20,431 nt of DNA from Bacillota bacterium (GCA_023424865.1 JAFADM010000253.1:1-20431); one strand, 5' to 3'; shown: positions 1-8,025, counted from the first letter of the stretch. Made by a program: numbers and translations. The notes: generated by a model not told the origin, from the sequence alone.

Positions 1-741
1 GGCGGGCGGGGGCACCCCGAAGCCCAGAAAGCTTAAGCTTGCCTCGGTCATAATAGCCGCTCCCAGGGATTGGGTAAACATAACAATCACAGGGGCCATG
101 ATATTGGGTATAATGTGCTCCCATATGATCTTCATCGGCGTGGCCCCTATAGACTGAGCCGCTTCAATGTAGACATTTCTTTTTATGGCGACCACAGCGC
201 TTCGTATTACCCTTACACGGCCGCCGACGCCGCTGTCTATGCCTAAAACCAGAATAATGGGCACCATTCCGGGCCCGGTGACCGCAATTACCGTTAATAC
301 AACAATCAATGACGGAAGGCACATCATGCTGTCGACAAACCTTTGAATTACAAAGTCGACAACGCCGCCGAAATACCCGGAAACTACTCCGATGAGGGTG
401 GCCAGCCCCGTTCCCAGAAAGGCTACTCCGAAACCGATAATCATGGAGATTCGCGCTCCGTAAATAATACGGCTTAACAAATCCCGCCCGAGATTATCTG
501 TCCCCAGAAGATGACTGGCGCTTGGAGGGCTCAGGCGGGCGGCCAGGTCGATGTCGTTATATCCATAGGGGGCGATAAAATCGGCAAAGATACCCACAAA
601 CAATAAGACAATCAGGATAACCCCGCCTATGGCTCCCATTGGTTTTTCCTTGACCAGCCTTTTTAAAACGTCGGCGATAAAGCTTACTTTTTTCGGCTTT
701 TTTCCTTGAGATAAAGTTCCTGTGTTTCCAATGCTCATCAT
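1..741 (-). CDS. DppC/OppC-type peptide ABC transporter permease, 3' end outside window
   Basis: Inner-membrane permease subunit of a dipeptide/oligopeptide/nickel-type ABC importer. It would pair with the DppB-type permease encoded 17 bp upstream. I translated it from ATG at 741-739 (tandem ATG ATG): a short charged N-terminus, a first membrane segment near residues 30-50, the family signature LLGTDNLGRDLLSRI after it, and an EAA-type loop (IEAAQSIGATPMKIIWEHIIP) late in the protein. The last visible residues, SLSFLGFGVPPPA, match the conserved stretch shortly before the family C-terminus. At 247 visible residues, some 40-50 are probably missing beyond position 1. A GGTGG ribosome binding site lies just upstream. 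The frame is open to the window edge. ATPase subunits would be expected next but are not in view. Confidence 0.95.
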   Translation of the reverse strand, partial: MMSIGNTGTLSQGKKPKKVSFIADVLKRLVKEKPMGAIGGVILIVLLFVGIFADFIAPYGYNDIDLAARLSPPSASHLLGTDNLGRDLLSRIIYGARISMIIGFGVAFLGTGLATLIGVVSGYFGGVVDFVIQRFVDSMMCLPSLIVVLTVIAVTGPGMVPIILVLGIDSGVGGRVRVIRSAVVAIKRNVYIEAAQSIGATPMKIIWEHIIPNIMAPVIVMFTQSLGAAIMTEASLSFLGFGVPPPA

Positions 742-758
742 GTATCAATCCACCATTT

Positions 759-1727
759 TTAATCGTATTTAACCCTTGGATCCAGATAAACGCATAAAAT
801 ATCAACGATTATATTCACCACCAGAACGAAGCCCGCCATTACCAGGGTGACGGCCGAAATGATGGGATAATCCCGTTGATTCAGAGCCTGAATCATATAC
901 CGCCCCATCCCCGGCAGACCGAATATCTGTTCCATAGCCACCGAACCCCCAATTAATATGGGGAGCCGGTTGCCAATGGAAGTTAAAATGGGAAGAAACG
1001 CATTTTTCAACGCGTGGCGAAAAACCACAGGCACCTCGCCCAGGCCCTTTGACCAGGCTGTCCGAATATAATCCTGCCTCATGACTTCAAGCATCATGGT
1101 CCGGGTCATTCGCATGGAGCTTCCAGCCATTCCCAAGCCTATAATCGATGCGGGCAGGATGAACTGAACAAGATTCGCGCCTATATCCCTGGTAAAAGGA
1201 ATATATTCCAGTGCCGGTGTCCATTTCCACCAAATCGACGGGTAAACCACGGACATCGTAGCAATCCAGACCGAAGGCACTGAAATGGCGATAATGGCAA
1301 AGGTTCTCACCAGATAGTCCCCCCAGGTTTCCTGGCGGACCGCCGAGTATACGGCAATGGGCAGCGATAATGCGAAGTCCAGTATAAGCGCCATGATACC
1401 AAGCTCCAAGGAAATGGGAATCTGCTTCAGTATATCCTGGACAATTTCTCTATCCGTCCATAAGGAGCGGCCCAGATCTCCGCGAAAGACATTGCCCACC
1501 CACTTCACGTACTGAACAGGAAGGGGAACATCCAGGCCAAGCTGTTCTCTTACAACCTCGACCGTAACCTCGCGGTTTATTGATGATCCGCCCCCGCTGC
1601 CCATTTCCGCCACCATAAGATCCACAACATCCCCCGGCACAAACCGGACAAGCAAAAAAACGAGCACGGTGATAAAGAATATTGTCGGTATCAGGAAAAG
1701 AAATCTACGAATAATGTATCTACCCAT
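759..1727 (-). CDS. DppB/OppB-type peptide ABC transporter permease
   Basis: First permease of a peptide-class ABC importer, 322 aa, the normal family length. The N-terminus MGRYIIRRFL followed by a membrane segment at residues 9-30 and the motif RFVPGD is typical of DppB. Further membrane segments lie near 105-130, 140-165, 185-205, 245-265 and 290-312. The ATPase-contacting EAA region is at about 219-245 (DYIRTAWSKGL), followed by the conserved EQIFGLPGMG at 266-275. The ATG start has a GGAAG ribosome binding site. It begins 15 bp after the M14 peptidase stop and ends 17 bp before the DppC-type start, so it is co-transcribed. The exact substrate (peptide, nickel or another small molecule) cannot be read from the permease alone; the neighbours favour peptide. 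Confidence 0.95.
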   Translation of the reverse strand: MGRYIIRRFLFLIPTIFFITVLVFLLVRFVPGDVVDLMVAEMGSGGGSSINREVTVEVVREQLGLDVPLPVQYVKWVGNVFRGDLGRSLWTDREIVQDILKQIPISLELGIMALILDFALSLPIAVYSAVRQETWGDYLVRTFAIIAISVPSVWIATMSVVYPSIWWKWTPALEYIPFTRDIGANLVQFILPASIIGLGMAGSSMRMTRTMMLEVMRQDYIRTAWSKGLGEVPVVFRHALKNAFLPILTSIGNRLPILIGGSVAMEQIFGLPGMGRYMIQALNQRDYPIISAVTLVMAGFVLVVNIIVDILCVYLDPRVKYD

Positions 1728-1742
1728 AATTCACTTCCAAAA

Positions 1743-4286
1743 TCATCCTAATAATGTATTAAACAACAGTTTAAACGTACCGTGAGTCTGGCCTCTGTGC
1801 TGTGCCCGGAATCCCAGCAGCAGCACTTTTCCCTTTTGATACTTAACGGACAGCATCGCTATCTTCTCGGCTATCTTTTCTTCCCCGATAAGCCAGCCGC
1901 TTTGTAATAAATCCCTTTCAGGATACCTGGCGACCACCTCATAGTTTTCGTTGTGCTCCGAGGGAAGTATTTCAAAAGCGGGGCTGTTCCAGTTCAGTAC
2001 AAGGGCTTCTTCCGGCATTCCGTAGGCTGCGGGATGTTTATTGTCGACGTTCACCCGCAACGTGGAACCGGGACTGTAAAACTCTTTAGACGAGTATGTA
2101 AGAGTATTTTTCACCTTCAGGTCCAGTTTTTCAATACAAAAGGCGGTGGCATCATTAAATGCCGTTAAAATGCCGCCATTACGCACAAATTCCTTAATGC
2201 TCTTCGTGCCTTCCTCCCCAATACCGCTGCGGTATTCAGGGGGCAGAAAAGGAGGTGGGAAACCCCGCCTGTTTTCGTTCTTGGTCCATTCCTCAAGAAC
2301 CTGGCCCGTAATAAACCCGGTGGTATCATTGGGAAGTATTAAAACATCAATGAGGTTATTCAGGTCTCCCTGCTTAATCTGTTCATCGAAAACGGAGATG
2401 TAAGGGAACTCAAAGTCGTCCAGAAGCCACCGGGTCCACCCTTCATCCATGTTTCCGCCCCAGTAGCGCTGATAGACGCCGATTCGCAGCTGCTTTATTT
2501 CATGCTTTGAGATTTCGCCTGCGTCCAACGCATAAAAATCCACACCTGTAGCTTCGGCTGCGGCTGTAAGAGCCTGCGCCTTATCCGTTGCCGCAACAAA
2601 GGATCCGGGCAGGAAGTTAAACCCATTAACCGTCACGCTTTCATCAGTTCTCCAAAGCCCGGCGCCTTCCTTTAGAAGGAGATTGGCCGCTCGGAAGCTG
2701 TCATTGAGCCGGGCATCAAAAATATAGCCGTTCTTTGCCGGACCGGATACTTTTCCCACCGGTTTTATTTCGGAGACAAATTCGAAATCGCCGTCTACCT
2801 TTGAATTAACCGGCGTCACCGTTACGCCCATAAATTCAGCCATGGTGTCTGTCGCCGTATCGGAGGGCCTTGTGGGGGCGCCCTGAAAATCCCGGGTCCA
2901 GGGGCCGTCCGGATAAAAGGTGCGTCCCAGCAGCGTTTTTATAAGCCCGCTTTTTGGCTGGGCCAGGGAAATAATGTAGCTGCCTGCTCCGTACACCGTT
3001 TTTTCCGCGACAAAGCCCTTGCTTGCCTTTTTTATCTCAATGCCCTGCAAAAGCAGCTTATCTATGAGCTTCTGAGCCGTAAGGGGATCGTGCTGGTCCT
3101 CAGGGATAATATAGGCTGTGGGGCCTGCGATTTCCGCCTGCTCCACCTGCCTCTTGGCTTTCAGATAGGCCGCGTGAACCACGGTTTCCTTATTCCTGGC
3201 CGCCGCATCCAAAATAGCCCAGGACGCAATTTTTTGCTGCTCGACGATGTCCCGGAGCCGCCACCAGCCTCCCGGCCAGGGGTGGGGGAAGTTGGTTTGC
3301 GCCTTGTTGGAGGGTAATCCCCTTAAGACTCCGTGACCCACTCCCCTTAGCTGGCCCTGATCGATATACATGGGGGTTGCCAGCTTGGCGCTGGCGGATT
3401 CGGTCAACAGGCAGGTTATGTTATGGTAGTTGCCCAGGGAGACCCATCCCAGGTCCTTCCAGGCCGCGTAAAGCCCGGCGGTAAGGACGCCGGTCTTTTC
3501 CGCCTCCTCCAGTTTATAGGCTATATGGGATCCATACCAGGCGTTTTCCCTCCAAATCAGGGGATCCGCATGGGGATGTACGGGCTCGCAGAACGGAGCC
3601 ACAAAGAACCGGACGCCGTAGCTTCCCATATGGTGATGATCCTGATAGACGTGGGGGTGCCATTTTTGGTATATGGCCCTGGCGGTGTGCCGGGACTCAA
3701 TGATGTTGGTCTGAAAGGCGTCACGGTTATTGTCATGCCCCGTGTATTTATGGTAGAGCCATGGAACGGAGCAGCCCTCGTACTCGGTGCCCAGCCATTT
3801 CTCATACCAGTCTGTGACCATAAGCTGCCCATCCGGATTAAAGCAGGGGATGATAAGAGAAATGACATTATCGAGGATACGCCGTGTCTCATCATCCTCA
3901 CGGGTAAGCAGATCATAGGTAAGCTCCGGAGCCATTTGGGTTCCGCCCACCTCCGTAGCGTGGATGCTCATCGTTTGCCACACCACAGCCTTGCCTTCCT
4001 TAATAAGCTCACCTATCTCGTTTTCCGGTAACCCGCGGGAGTCGCTTATTTTAGCGTTTACCTGCCTGAGATGCTCCAGATTGCGCAGGTTTTCTGCGGA
4101 AGAGACGATGGTGAGCAGAAAAGGATGTCCTTCCGTTGAGGGTCCCAGATTGATAACCTTAATTTTATCGCTTTCCTCTGCTAAAAGGTTGAAGTAATCG
4201 ACTATCTTATCCCAGCGGGCAAGCTTTCTGTCACTGCCCAGCTGGTAGCCAAAATATTCTTCCGGTGATGTAATGTGTTGAGACAC
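1743..4286 (-). CDS. M14-family zinc carboxypeptidase-like protein, cytoplasmic
   Basis: Predicted metallopeptidase of 847 aa that removes residues from, or cleaves, imported peptides. The M14 catalytic set is visible: zinc ligands His109 and Glu112 in SIHATEVGG, a third ligand among His217-219 (DHHHMG), substrate-carboxylate-binding NNRD at 186-189, and the general-base Glu296 in LLTESAS. The catalytic domain fills roughly residues 20-380. The rest (about 380-847) is a large C-terminal part I could not assign with certainty; it may include a glutamine-amidotransferase-like fold (ILPND near 650). There is no signal peptide or membrane segment, so it should act in the cytosol on what the transporter brings in. 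The start is GTG at 4286, chosen because AGGAGG lies 7 nt upstream; an ATG 5 nt further upstream is out of frame. It lies between the nitroreductase gene and dppB-type gene. Native substrate unknown. Confidence 0.9.
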   Translation of the reverse strand: MSQHITSPEEYFGYQLGSDRKLARWDKIVDYFNLLAEESDKIKVINLGPSTEGHPFLLTIVSSAENLRNLEHLRQVNAKISDSRGLPENEIGELIKEGKAVVWQTMSIHATEVGGTQMAPELTYDLLTREDDETRRILDNVISLIIPCFNPDGQLMVTDWYEKWLGTEYEGCSVPWLYHKYTGHDNNRDAFQTNIIESRHTARAIYQKWHPHVYQDHHHMGSYGVRFFVAPFCEPVHPHADPLIWRENAWYGSHIAYKLEEAEKTGVLTAGLYAAWKDLGWVSLGNYHNITCLLTESASAKLATPMYIDQGQLRGVGHGVLRGLPSNKAQTNFPHPWPGGWWRLRDIVEQQKIASWAILDAAARNKETVVHAAYLKAKRQVEQAEIAGPTAYIIPEDQHDPLTAQKLIDKLLLQGIEIKKASKGFVAEKTVYGAGSYIISLAQPKSGLIKTLLGRTFYPDGPWTRDFQGAPTRPSDTATDTMAEFMGVTVTPVNSKVDGDFEFVSEIKPVGKVSGPAKNGYIFDARLNDSFRAANLLLKEGAGLWRTDESVTVNGFNFLPGSFVAATDKAQALTAAAEATGVDFYALDAGEISKHEIKQLRIGVYQRYWGGNMDEGWTRWLLDDFEFPYISVFDEQIKQGDLNNLIDVLILPNDTTGFITGQVLEEWTKNENRRGFPPPFLPPEYRSGIGEEGTKSIKEFVRNGGILTAFNDATAFCIEKLDLKVKNTLTYSSKEFYSPGSTLRVNVDNKHPAAYGMPEEALVLNWNSPAFEILPSEHNENYEVVARYPERDLLQSGWLIGEEKIAEKIAMLSVKYQKGKVLLLGFRAQHRGQTHGTFKLLFNTLLG

Positions 4287-4332
4287 AGCATATCCTCCTT
4301 ACATTTATAGAATTAAAAACACACAGCCCGCC

Positions 4333-5208
4333 TTAATCTTTACGGACAAGCATATAGTCCAGCGGCACCCTGGCCGATTTAATGGACCCTGCGGCAGGCC
4401 AGCCCACACCGATATGAAGGGCAACCTCAAGCTCTTCGGGCAGTCCCCAGGCTTCCTTAAACCGTCTCGCGCCCTCCAGGGAATCCGAAAGCCATACGCT
4501 TGTGAGTCCCAGGGCCTGGGCCACCAGGCCGATATGGTCGCCGGCGGCGGCACAGTCAAAGCCGCGGTTTTGGGGTACACGCTCAGGGAGATCCTGTTTT
4601 AATATGCGAGAGGGTCTCTTGTCGTAGCAGATGACGATGATGATTCCGTTATCCACGGACACATCGCTGCGTATGAGCTTCTTTTCTTCCTCGGTCTTCA
4701 GCACTACGAAGCGGACCTCGTCAAGGTTGCAGCCTACGGGAGCCGCCCTGCCGGCCTCAAGGAGCTTTTCGACAAGCTCATCCGGAATCTCCTTTTTAAG
4801 CCAGCCGGCCCTGCTGGTTCGCCTGCCCCAAATCAGCTTATGTACAACCTTGAGCTCCTCTTCGGTAAAGGGAACCAGGATCTCCTCCAATTCAGGTATT
4901 TCCGGTTTGATGCCCTTCCTTATCTGTGCGGCATAATCCAGATACCGTTTAACCCACAGGATATCTTCATCGCCGGAAGGATAGCCCTTTTCTATCCAGA
5001 TATCGTAGAGAAACTGCACTGCCAGCCCAAAATCCTCCACCGGCTCACCGGTCCATTTGGCAATAAGCGGATAGATCCGCACCTCGATGCCATGATGCGC
5101 CCGCTCATGAAGGGCTCCCCGATGGGATACCTCATCAAGCTTTAGGATATCTTCCCTGGTGTATTCCACACCGCCTAAAATAACTTTGGTAATTTCTTTC
5201 TCAGCCAT
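4333..5208 (-). CDS. Nitroreductase-family FMN oxidoreductase with extra N-terminal region
   Basis: Protein of 291 aa. The C-terminal part (about 125-290) looks like a nitroreductase fold: phosphate-contacting WGRRTSR at 127-133, the helix DELVEKLLEAGRAAP, and the late GDHIGLVAQALGLTSVW followed by a Gly-rich IGVGWPAAG. Such enzymes bind FMN and reduce nitro groups, quinones or unsaturated/heterocyclic bonds. The first 120 residues are not part of the standard fold and were not recognised; they are charged, with a His-rich spot (HERAHHG, 34-40). The start ATG at 5208 is preferred to an in-frame ATG at 5289, because AAGGAG lies 8 nt before it and the longer form would overlap the upstream gene. 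It begins 19 bp after the ATC hydrolase-like gene. The substrate is unknown; a role in processing a modified peptide or heterocycle is inference from operon context. Confidence 0.85.
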   Translation of the reverse strand: MAEKEITKVILGGVEYTREDILKLDEVSHRGALHERAHHGIEVRIYPLIAKWTGEPVEDFGLAVQFLYDIWIEKGYPSGDEDILWVKRYLDYAAQIRKGIKPEIPELEEILVPFTEEELKVVHKLIWGRRTSRAGWLKKEIPDELVEKLLEAGRAAPVGCNLDEVRFVVLKTEEEKKLIRSDVSVDNGIIIVICYDKRPSRILKQDLPERVPQNRGFDCAAAGDHIGLVAQALGLTSVWLSDSLEGARRFKEAWGLPEELEVALHIGVGWPAAGSIKSARVPLDYMLVRKD

Positions 5209-5227
5209 CTTCTTAGCTCCTTTTGAT

Positions 5228-5854
5228 TTACTTTTTTCTATACTGTCCCTTCTCCAGGGGAATTTTAATGTCCTTTGACCAAGGCTCAATAGCTATCCAC
5301 GCATCATTCTCATCGCTTTTTGCGAAGTCTTCCCGCTCCTGCTCCGTGGTATATCTTGTGACATGCTCGCATATCCAGTCGCCGCCGGGAAGTTCATTGA
5401 GCTGTGCATGGTAATGCACCGTCGCGGGATTATAAGCAAGGCTCTTTATGGGGTCAACATAGCAATATAGCCGTCCAAGCTCGCTCTCCCCATACTCGCG
5501 CCACACCTCCGACATGACACAGCCATGGCCCTTAAAGTGCCGGAGCTCTCCTTCACCCGGCTCCAGCCTTTCGCCTGGAATGGGCCCCTGCAGGCCGTAG
5601 GCCGGGAGATCACCCGGGAAGGGTGTTACAGCCGGATCACCCCCTTCGGCAATCACCTTTGCTCTGCCTCTTTCGCCTATCCGGATTCCGTAATCCTTAA
5701 TGGCTTTCAGGATGAGTTCTTTTCCTTTTTCCGGGCCAAGCTCGTCGACCAGGGTTCTGGCAAACGCCAGGTGCAGCAGCCCCAGCCTCACGCATGCCTT
5801 TCTCACTTGTTCCTTTGCGTCTTTAAGAGAAACCGTTTCTTCTTTATCCGCCAT
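5228..5854 (-). CDS. L-2-amino-thiazoline-4-carboxylate (ATC) hydrolase-family protein
   Basis: Protein of 208 aa resembling the ATC hydrolase family (Pfam PF14196). Its founding member opens the thiazoline ring of L-2-amino-thiazoline-4-carboxylate on the way to cysteine. Most relatives are uncharacterised. The family-like core is GRLYCYVDPIKSLAYNP at 127-143, then a beta-rich stretch with GGDWICEHVTRY at 157-168. Candidate functional residues are Cys112, Cys131, Asp134, His150 and Cys162. The N-terminal 70 residues are helical and charged, and no signal peptide is present, so it is cytosolic. The ATG has AGGAGG 7 nt upstream. It sits 63 bp after the binding-protein gene and 19 bp before the nitroreductase gene, inside the peptide-transport operon. 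Family assignment is by eye. Actual ring-opening activity on ATC is not established by sequence. Confidence 0.75.
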   Translation of the reverse strand: MADKEETVSLKDAKEQVRKACVRLGLLHLAFARTLVDELGPEKGKELILKAIKDYGIRIGERGRAKVIAEGGDPAVTPFPGDLPAYGLQGPIPGERLEPGEGELRHFKGHGCVMSEVWREYGESELGRLYCYVDPIKSLAYNPATVHYHAQLNELPGGDWICEHVTRYTTEQEREDFAKSDENDAWIAIEPWSKDIKIPLEKGQYRKK

Positions 5855-5917
5855 GTTCCAGCCTCCTGTAAGCGTTGACGTTTATTACGTTCCGCTAAAC
5901 TTTTGTGAATGTCCGAA

Positions 5918-7759
5918 TCAGTAGCCCATGGACGCCTTCAGCTCCTGATCGACCCAGATATAGTGAGTGAAGTTGTAGAAATGACCGCCGCCAAGAGCGT
6001 ATTCGCCATTGTAGTTCTTAACCCACGGCCACCACAGCTGATAGGTATACGGTGCCGGAAGGGTCAAATACCAGGATTGCTCCAGAACATAGGGCGTGGT
6101 TTCGCCGATGAGAGGCCAGGATTCATTGTCCTTAATCATGAATTTGTCGGCAAAGTCCGCAATCAGCTTATTCACGGTGGGATCATCGATCATGGCCGTA
6201 TTGCTGGGGTCGGTGGGCCGGAAGTTGTGGAACGCCTGGGGCGTACTGCCGCTGCCGCCGCCGAAGATACCCTCTTCAAACGTCCTGCCGCTGCTGATTG
6301 ACGTAAACACAGCACTTTCCTTGACATCGAGATTAAGAATAATTCCTATTTTCTCCAACTGATTCTTTAAAAGACTTGCCAGGTCGATTTGAGTGGCCGT
6401 TAAAACAACGTCAATTTCAAATCCGTTGGGATAACCCGCTTCAGCCAGCAGCTGCTTGGCCTTCTCCGGATTGTAAGTAAAAAGCTCCTGTACATTTGCC
6501 GGAAGATCCTGAAAATCCACATAAGCGCCCAGGCTCCTGAACGTCAGGGTATCGGCTACGGGGAAATTTATGAGCGAACCCTCGCCACCATAATAATCGT
6601 TAATTATCGCCTGACGATCTGTACCCAACTGTATGGCCTGGCGAACCTTTACGTCATACCAGGGTTGATCCGACTTATCTGTCCTCAGGGTAAGTCCGCC
6701 GCCCGAGCCTGCGGTTTTTGAAAACTTAAGCTCCGGATTCTCAGCGATAAGCTGGCGGTAATCGTCCAGCGAAACGTCTCTTATGTAATCCAGATCGCCT
6801 GAACGGAAGGCTGACAACCGGGTGGATTCATCGGGCAATACCAGATATCTGACACCGTCCAGGTAAGGCAGCTGGTTTCCTTCTCCGGGTCCAAGGGGGT
6901 CTGTCTGCCAGTAGTTGGCGTTTCTTTCAAAGGTGATGGAGCTGTTCTGCACATAATCGGTGACATAAAAGGGCCCTGTTCCCACATCGTTTAATACATC
7001 GTTGAGATCGCCGTACTTCTCGACAAGCTCCGGAGGGTAAATACCGGTCATTTCAGTAAGCCAGTAAAACAGCGAACCGATATAGCCGGGCTGTCCTTTG
7101 ACGACAACGGTGTATTTATCGGTGACCTCAATGGATGTGGGGAACTCCTCCGGCGTTAATCTGGCATAAGTATATGCCTTTGGCGTGGATGCGGTGGGCT
7201 CCATGTCAAACTGACGCCTGAAGCTGTAGCCAACGTCTTCGGCCGTAAGCTCCCGGCCATTGACCAGCTTGCTGGCCTCACTGTCGGGGTTGAGGCCAAA
7301 ATGCACTCCGGGGCGAATATGAAAAATAATGGTGTCGTCGTCGACAAATTCCCAGCTTTCGGCAAGAGCACCGAAGCTTACCGCCAGGGGCGCCGTGCTG
7401 GTGTCAAAATTAGTAAGATGTTCTCCTGAAGGCCCCTTGGTCCAGTCGCCTTCTATGAGGGTATTGCTGGACTGCTTGAGGTGATTGGTAGCGCCATAGT
7501 TGTAAAGAGCGGAATCAAAGCCCCTTTGCTCGGAAGCGGTGGCTATGGTAAATACTCCGCCATACTTGGGTGTCTCAGGTGATGCGGGTGCTGATGAAGA
7601 TGGGCTGTCAGCGCCCGACGAGGGTGAAGGAGTTGGGGAAGATGACGCACTGGGCTGAGTAGACGTCCCCGTGGAGCAGGCTGCAAATGAGAACAATAGC
7701 AGCACTGTCATCGCGGTGGTCAGTATCTTTTTAAAACCGGATTTCTTTCTTGCTAACAT
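5918..7759 (-). CDS. Peptide-class ABC transporter substrate-binding lipoprotein (SBP_bac_5 family)
   Basis: Extracellular solute-binding protein of 613 aa that captures the ligand and delivers it to the DppB/DppC-type permeases at the other end of the operon. It has a lipoprotein signal peptide with lysines at 5-11, a hydrophobic core, and a lipobox ending at Cys28 (FAAC). A Ser/Pro-rich low-complexity linker follows to about residue 65, then the SBP_bac_5 fold starting at KYGGVFTIA. Typical family strings include WEFVDDDTIIFHIRPGVHF, VGTGPFYV and DDYRQLI. I chose ATG at 7759 with GAGGT 6 nt upstream. An in-frame TTG start at 7777 is possible but would place the ribosome binding site inside the gene. 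It is the first gene of the operon, consistent with the binding protein being made in excess. Confidence 0.95.
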   Translation of the reverse strand: MLARKKSGFKKILTTAMTVLLLFSFAACSTGTSTQPSASSSPTPSPSSGADSPSSSAPASPETPKYGGVFTIATASEQRGFDSALYNYGATNHLKQSSNTLIEGDWTKGPSGEHLTNFDTSTAPLAVSFGALAESWEFVDDDTIIFHIRPGVHFGLNPDSEASKLVNGRELTAEDVGYSFRRQFDMEPTASTPKAYTYARLTPEEFPTSIEVTDKYTVVVKGQPGYIGSLFYWLTEMTGIYPPELVEKYGDLNDVLNDVGTGPFYVTDYVQNSSITFERNANYWQTDPLGPGEGNQLPYLDGVRYLVLPDESTRLSAFRSGDLDYIRDVSLDDYRQLIAENPELKFSKTAGSGGGLTLRTDKSDQPWYDVKVRQAIQLGTDRQAIINDYYGGEGSLINFPVADTLTFRSLGAYVDFQDLPANVQELFTYNPEKAKQLLAEAGYPNGFEIDVVLTATQIDLASLLKNQLEKIGIILNLDVKESAVFTSISSGRTFEEGIFGGGSGSTPQAFHNFRPTDPSNTAMIDDPTVNKLIADFADKFMIKDNESWPLIGETTPYVLEQSWYLTLPAPYTYQLWWPWVKNYNGEYALGGGHFYNFTHYIWVDQELKASMGY

Positions 7760-7800
7760 GAGCTTACCTCTTTTCAATTATTTGACTTTAATTTAGTGCT

Positions 7801-7932
7801 ATAGACAGACTCGTTTCACCTGCTGTGTCGGCAGGGGAAAACGAGATATTCGGATAGCTTGAAGATGTGATAAAAAGAGCGGATGTCCTCCGGGCAAAGG
7901 TTATCTGTGCCTCCCTATTAGGGTCTGTCCAT
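7801..7932 (-). other. Candidate structured RNA element in the leader
   Basis: On the minus strand, ATGGACAGAC (7932-7923) can pair with GTCTGTCTAT (7810-7801): 10 base pairs, one of them G-U. Directly against the 3' strand of this stem sits a long hairpin at 7845-7810. It runs CTCG, TTTC and CCTGC paired with GCAGG, GAAA and CGAG around loop CGACACA: 13 pairs with one bulged T and one mismatch. Smaller stems are possible between (CCCT/AGGG at about 7912-7922, and CGGA/TCCG). No U-tract follows the long hairpin, so it is not a simple terminator. The closed multi-stem layout resembles a cis-regulatory RNA, but this is a hand fold and no known class was matched. Confidence 0.35.
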
Positions 7933-7979
7933 GTTGTAACTTGCTGTTCCGTTATGTCCAACTTTTTTATCCTCTTTCT

Positions 7980-8006
7980 CATATATATCATATATGTCAT
8001 ATATGA
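7980..8006. repeat. Tandem 9-bp repeat, three units, palindromic core CATATATG
   Basis: Units start at 7980, 7989 and 7998 on the plus strand: CATATATAT, CATATATGT and CATATATGA. The last two carry the perfect 8-bp palindrome CATATATG, spaced 9 bp apart. It lies about 13-40 bp downstream of the predicted transcription start of the peptide-transport operon, a position where a bound protein could block elongation or initiation. It may instead be simple AT-rich slippage sequence. Confidence 0.6.
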
Positions 8007-8025
8007 ATACTAGTGTTTGACCGTT

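Larger units (their letters stand above)
7760..8019 (-). promoter_or_regulatory. Long 5' leader of the peptide-transport operon
   Basis: About 260 nt separate the predicted transcription start (near 8019) from the first start codon at 7759. The leader holds a 9-bp tandem repeat at its 5' end, a potentially structured core at 7801-7932, and the ribosome binding site. One frame stays open for 70 codons (8000 to 7788), but its ATG lacks a ribosome binding site and the first codons are simply the 9-bp repeat. A shorter 57-codon reading from a TTG, preceded by AGAGG, is conceivable. No T-box, TPP, SAM, lysine, glycine, cobalamin or c-di-GMP consensus was recognised by eye. Confidence 0.5.

Noticed and set aside
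3423..4031. 202-codon plus-strand open frame
   Set aside because: Antisense to the conserved catalytic domain of the M14 peptidase; no ribosome binding site and no recognisable protein. Shadow frame.
5209..5289. Upstream in-frame ATG extending the nitroreductase by 27 residues
   Set aside because: The extension would overlap the ATC hydrolase-like gene by about 60 bp, whereas the ATG at 5208 has a well-spaced AAGGAG.
7788..8000. 70-codon open frame on the minus strand within the leader
   Set aside because: Its first codons are the 9-bp AT repeat, its ATG has no ribosome binding site, and the protein is unrecognised. A 57-codon version from a TTG with AGAGG upstream remains possible but is not strong enough to list as a gene.
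7801..8019. T-box or a known riboswitch in the leader
   Set aside because: No T-box sequence (AGGGTGG-type) and none of the conserved cores of the common metabolite riboswitches that I can recall are present.
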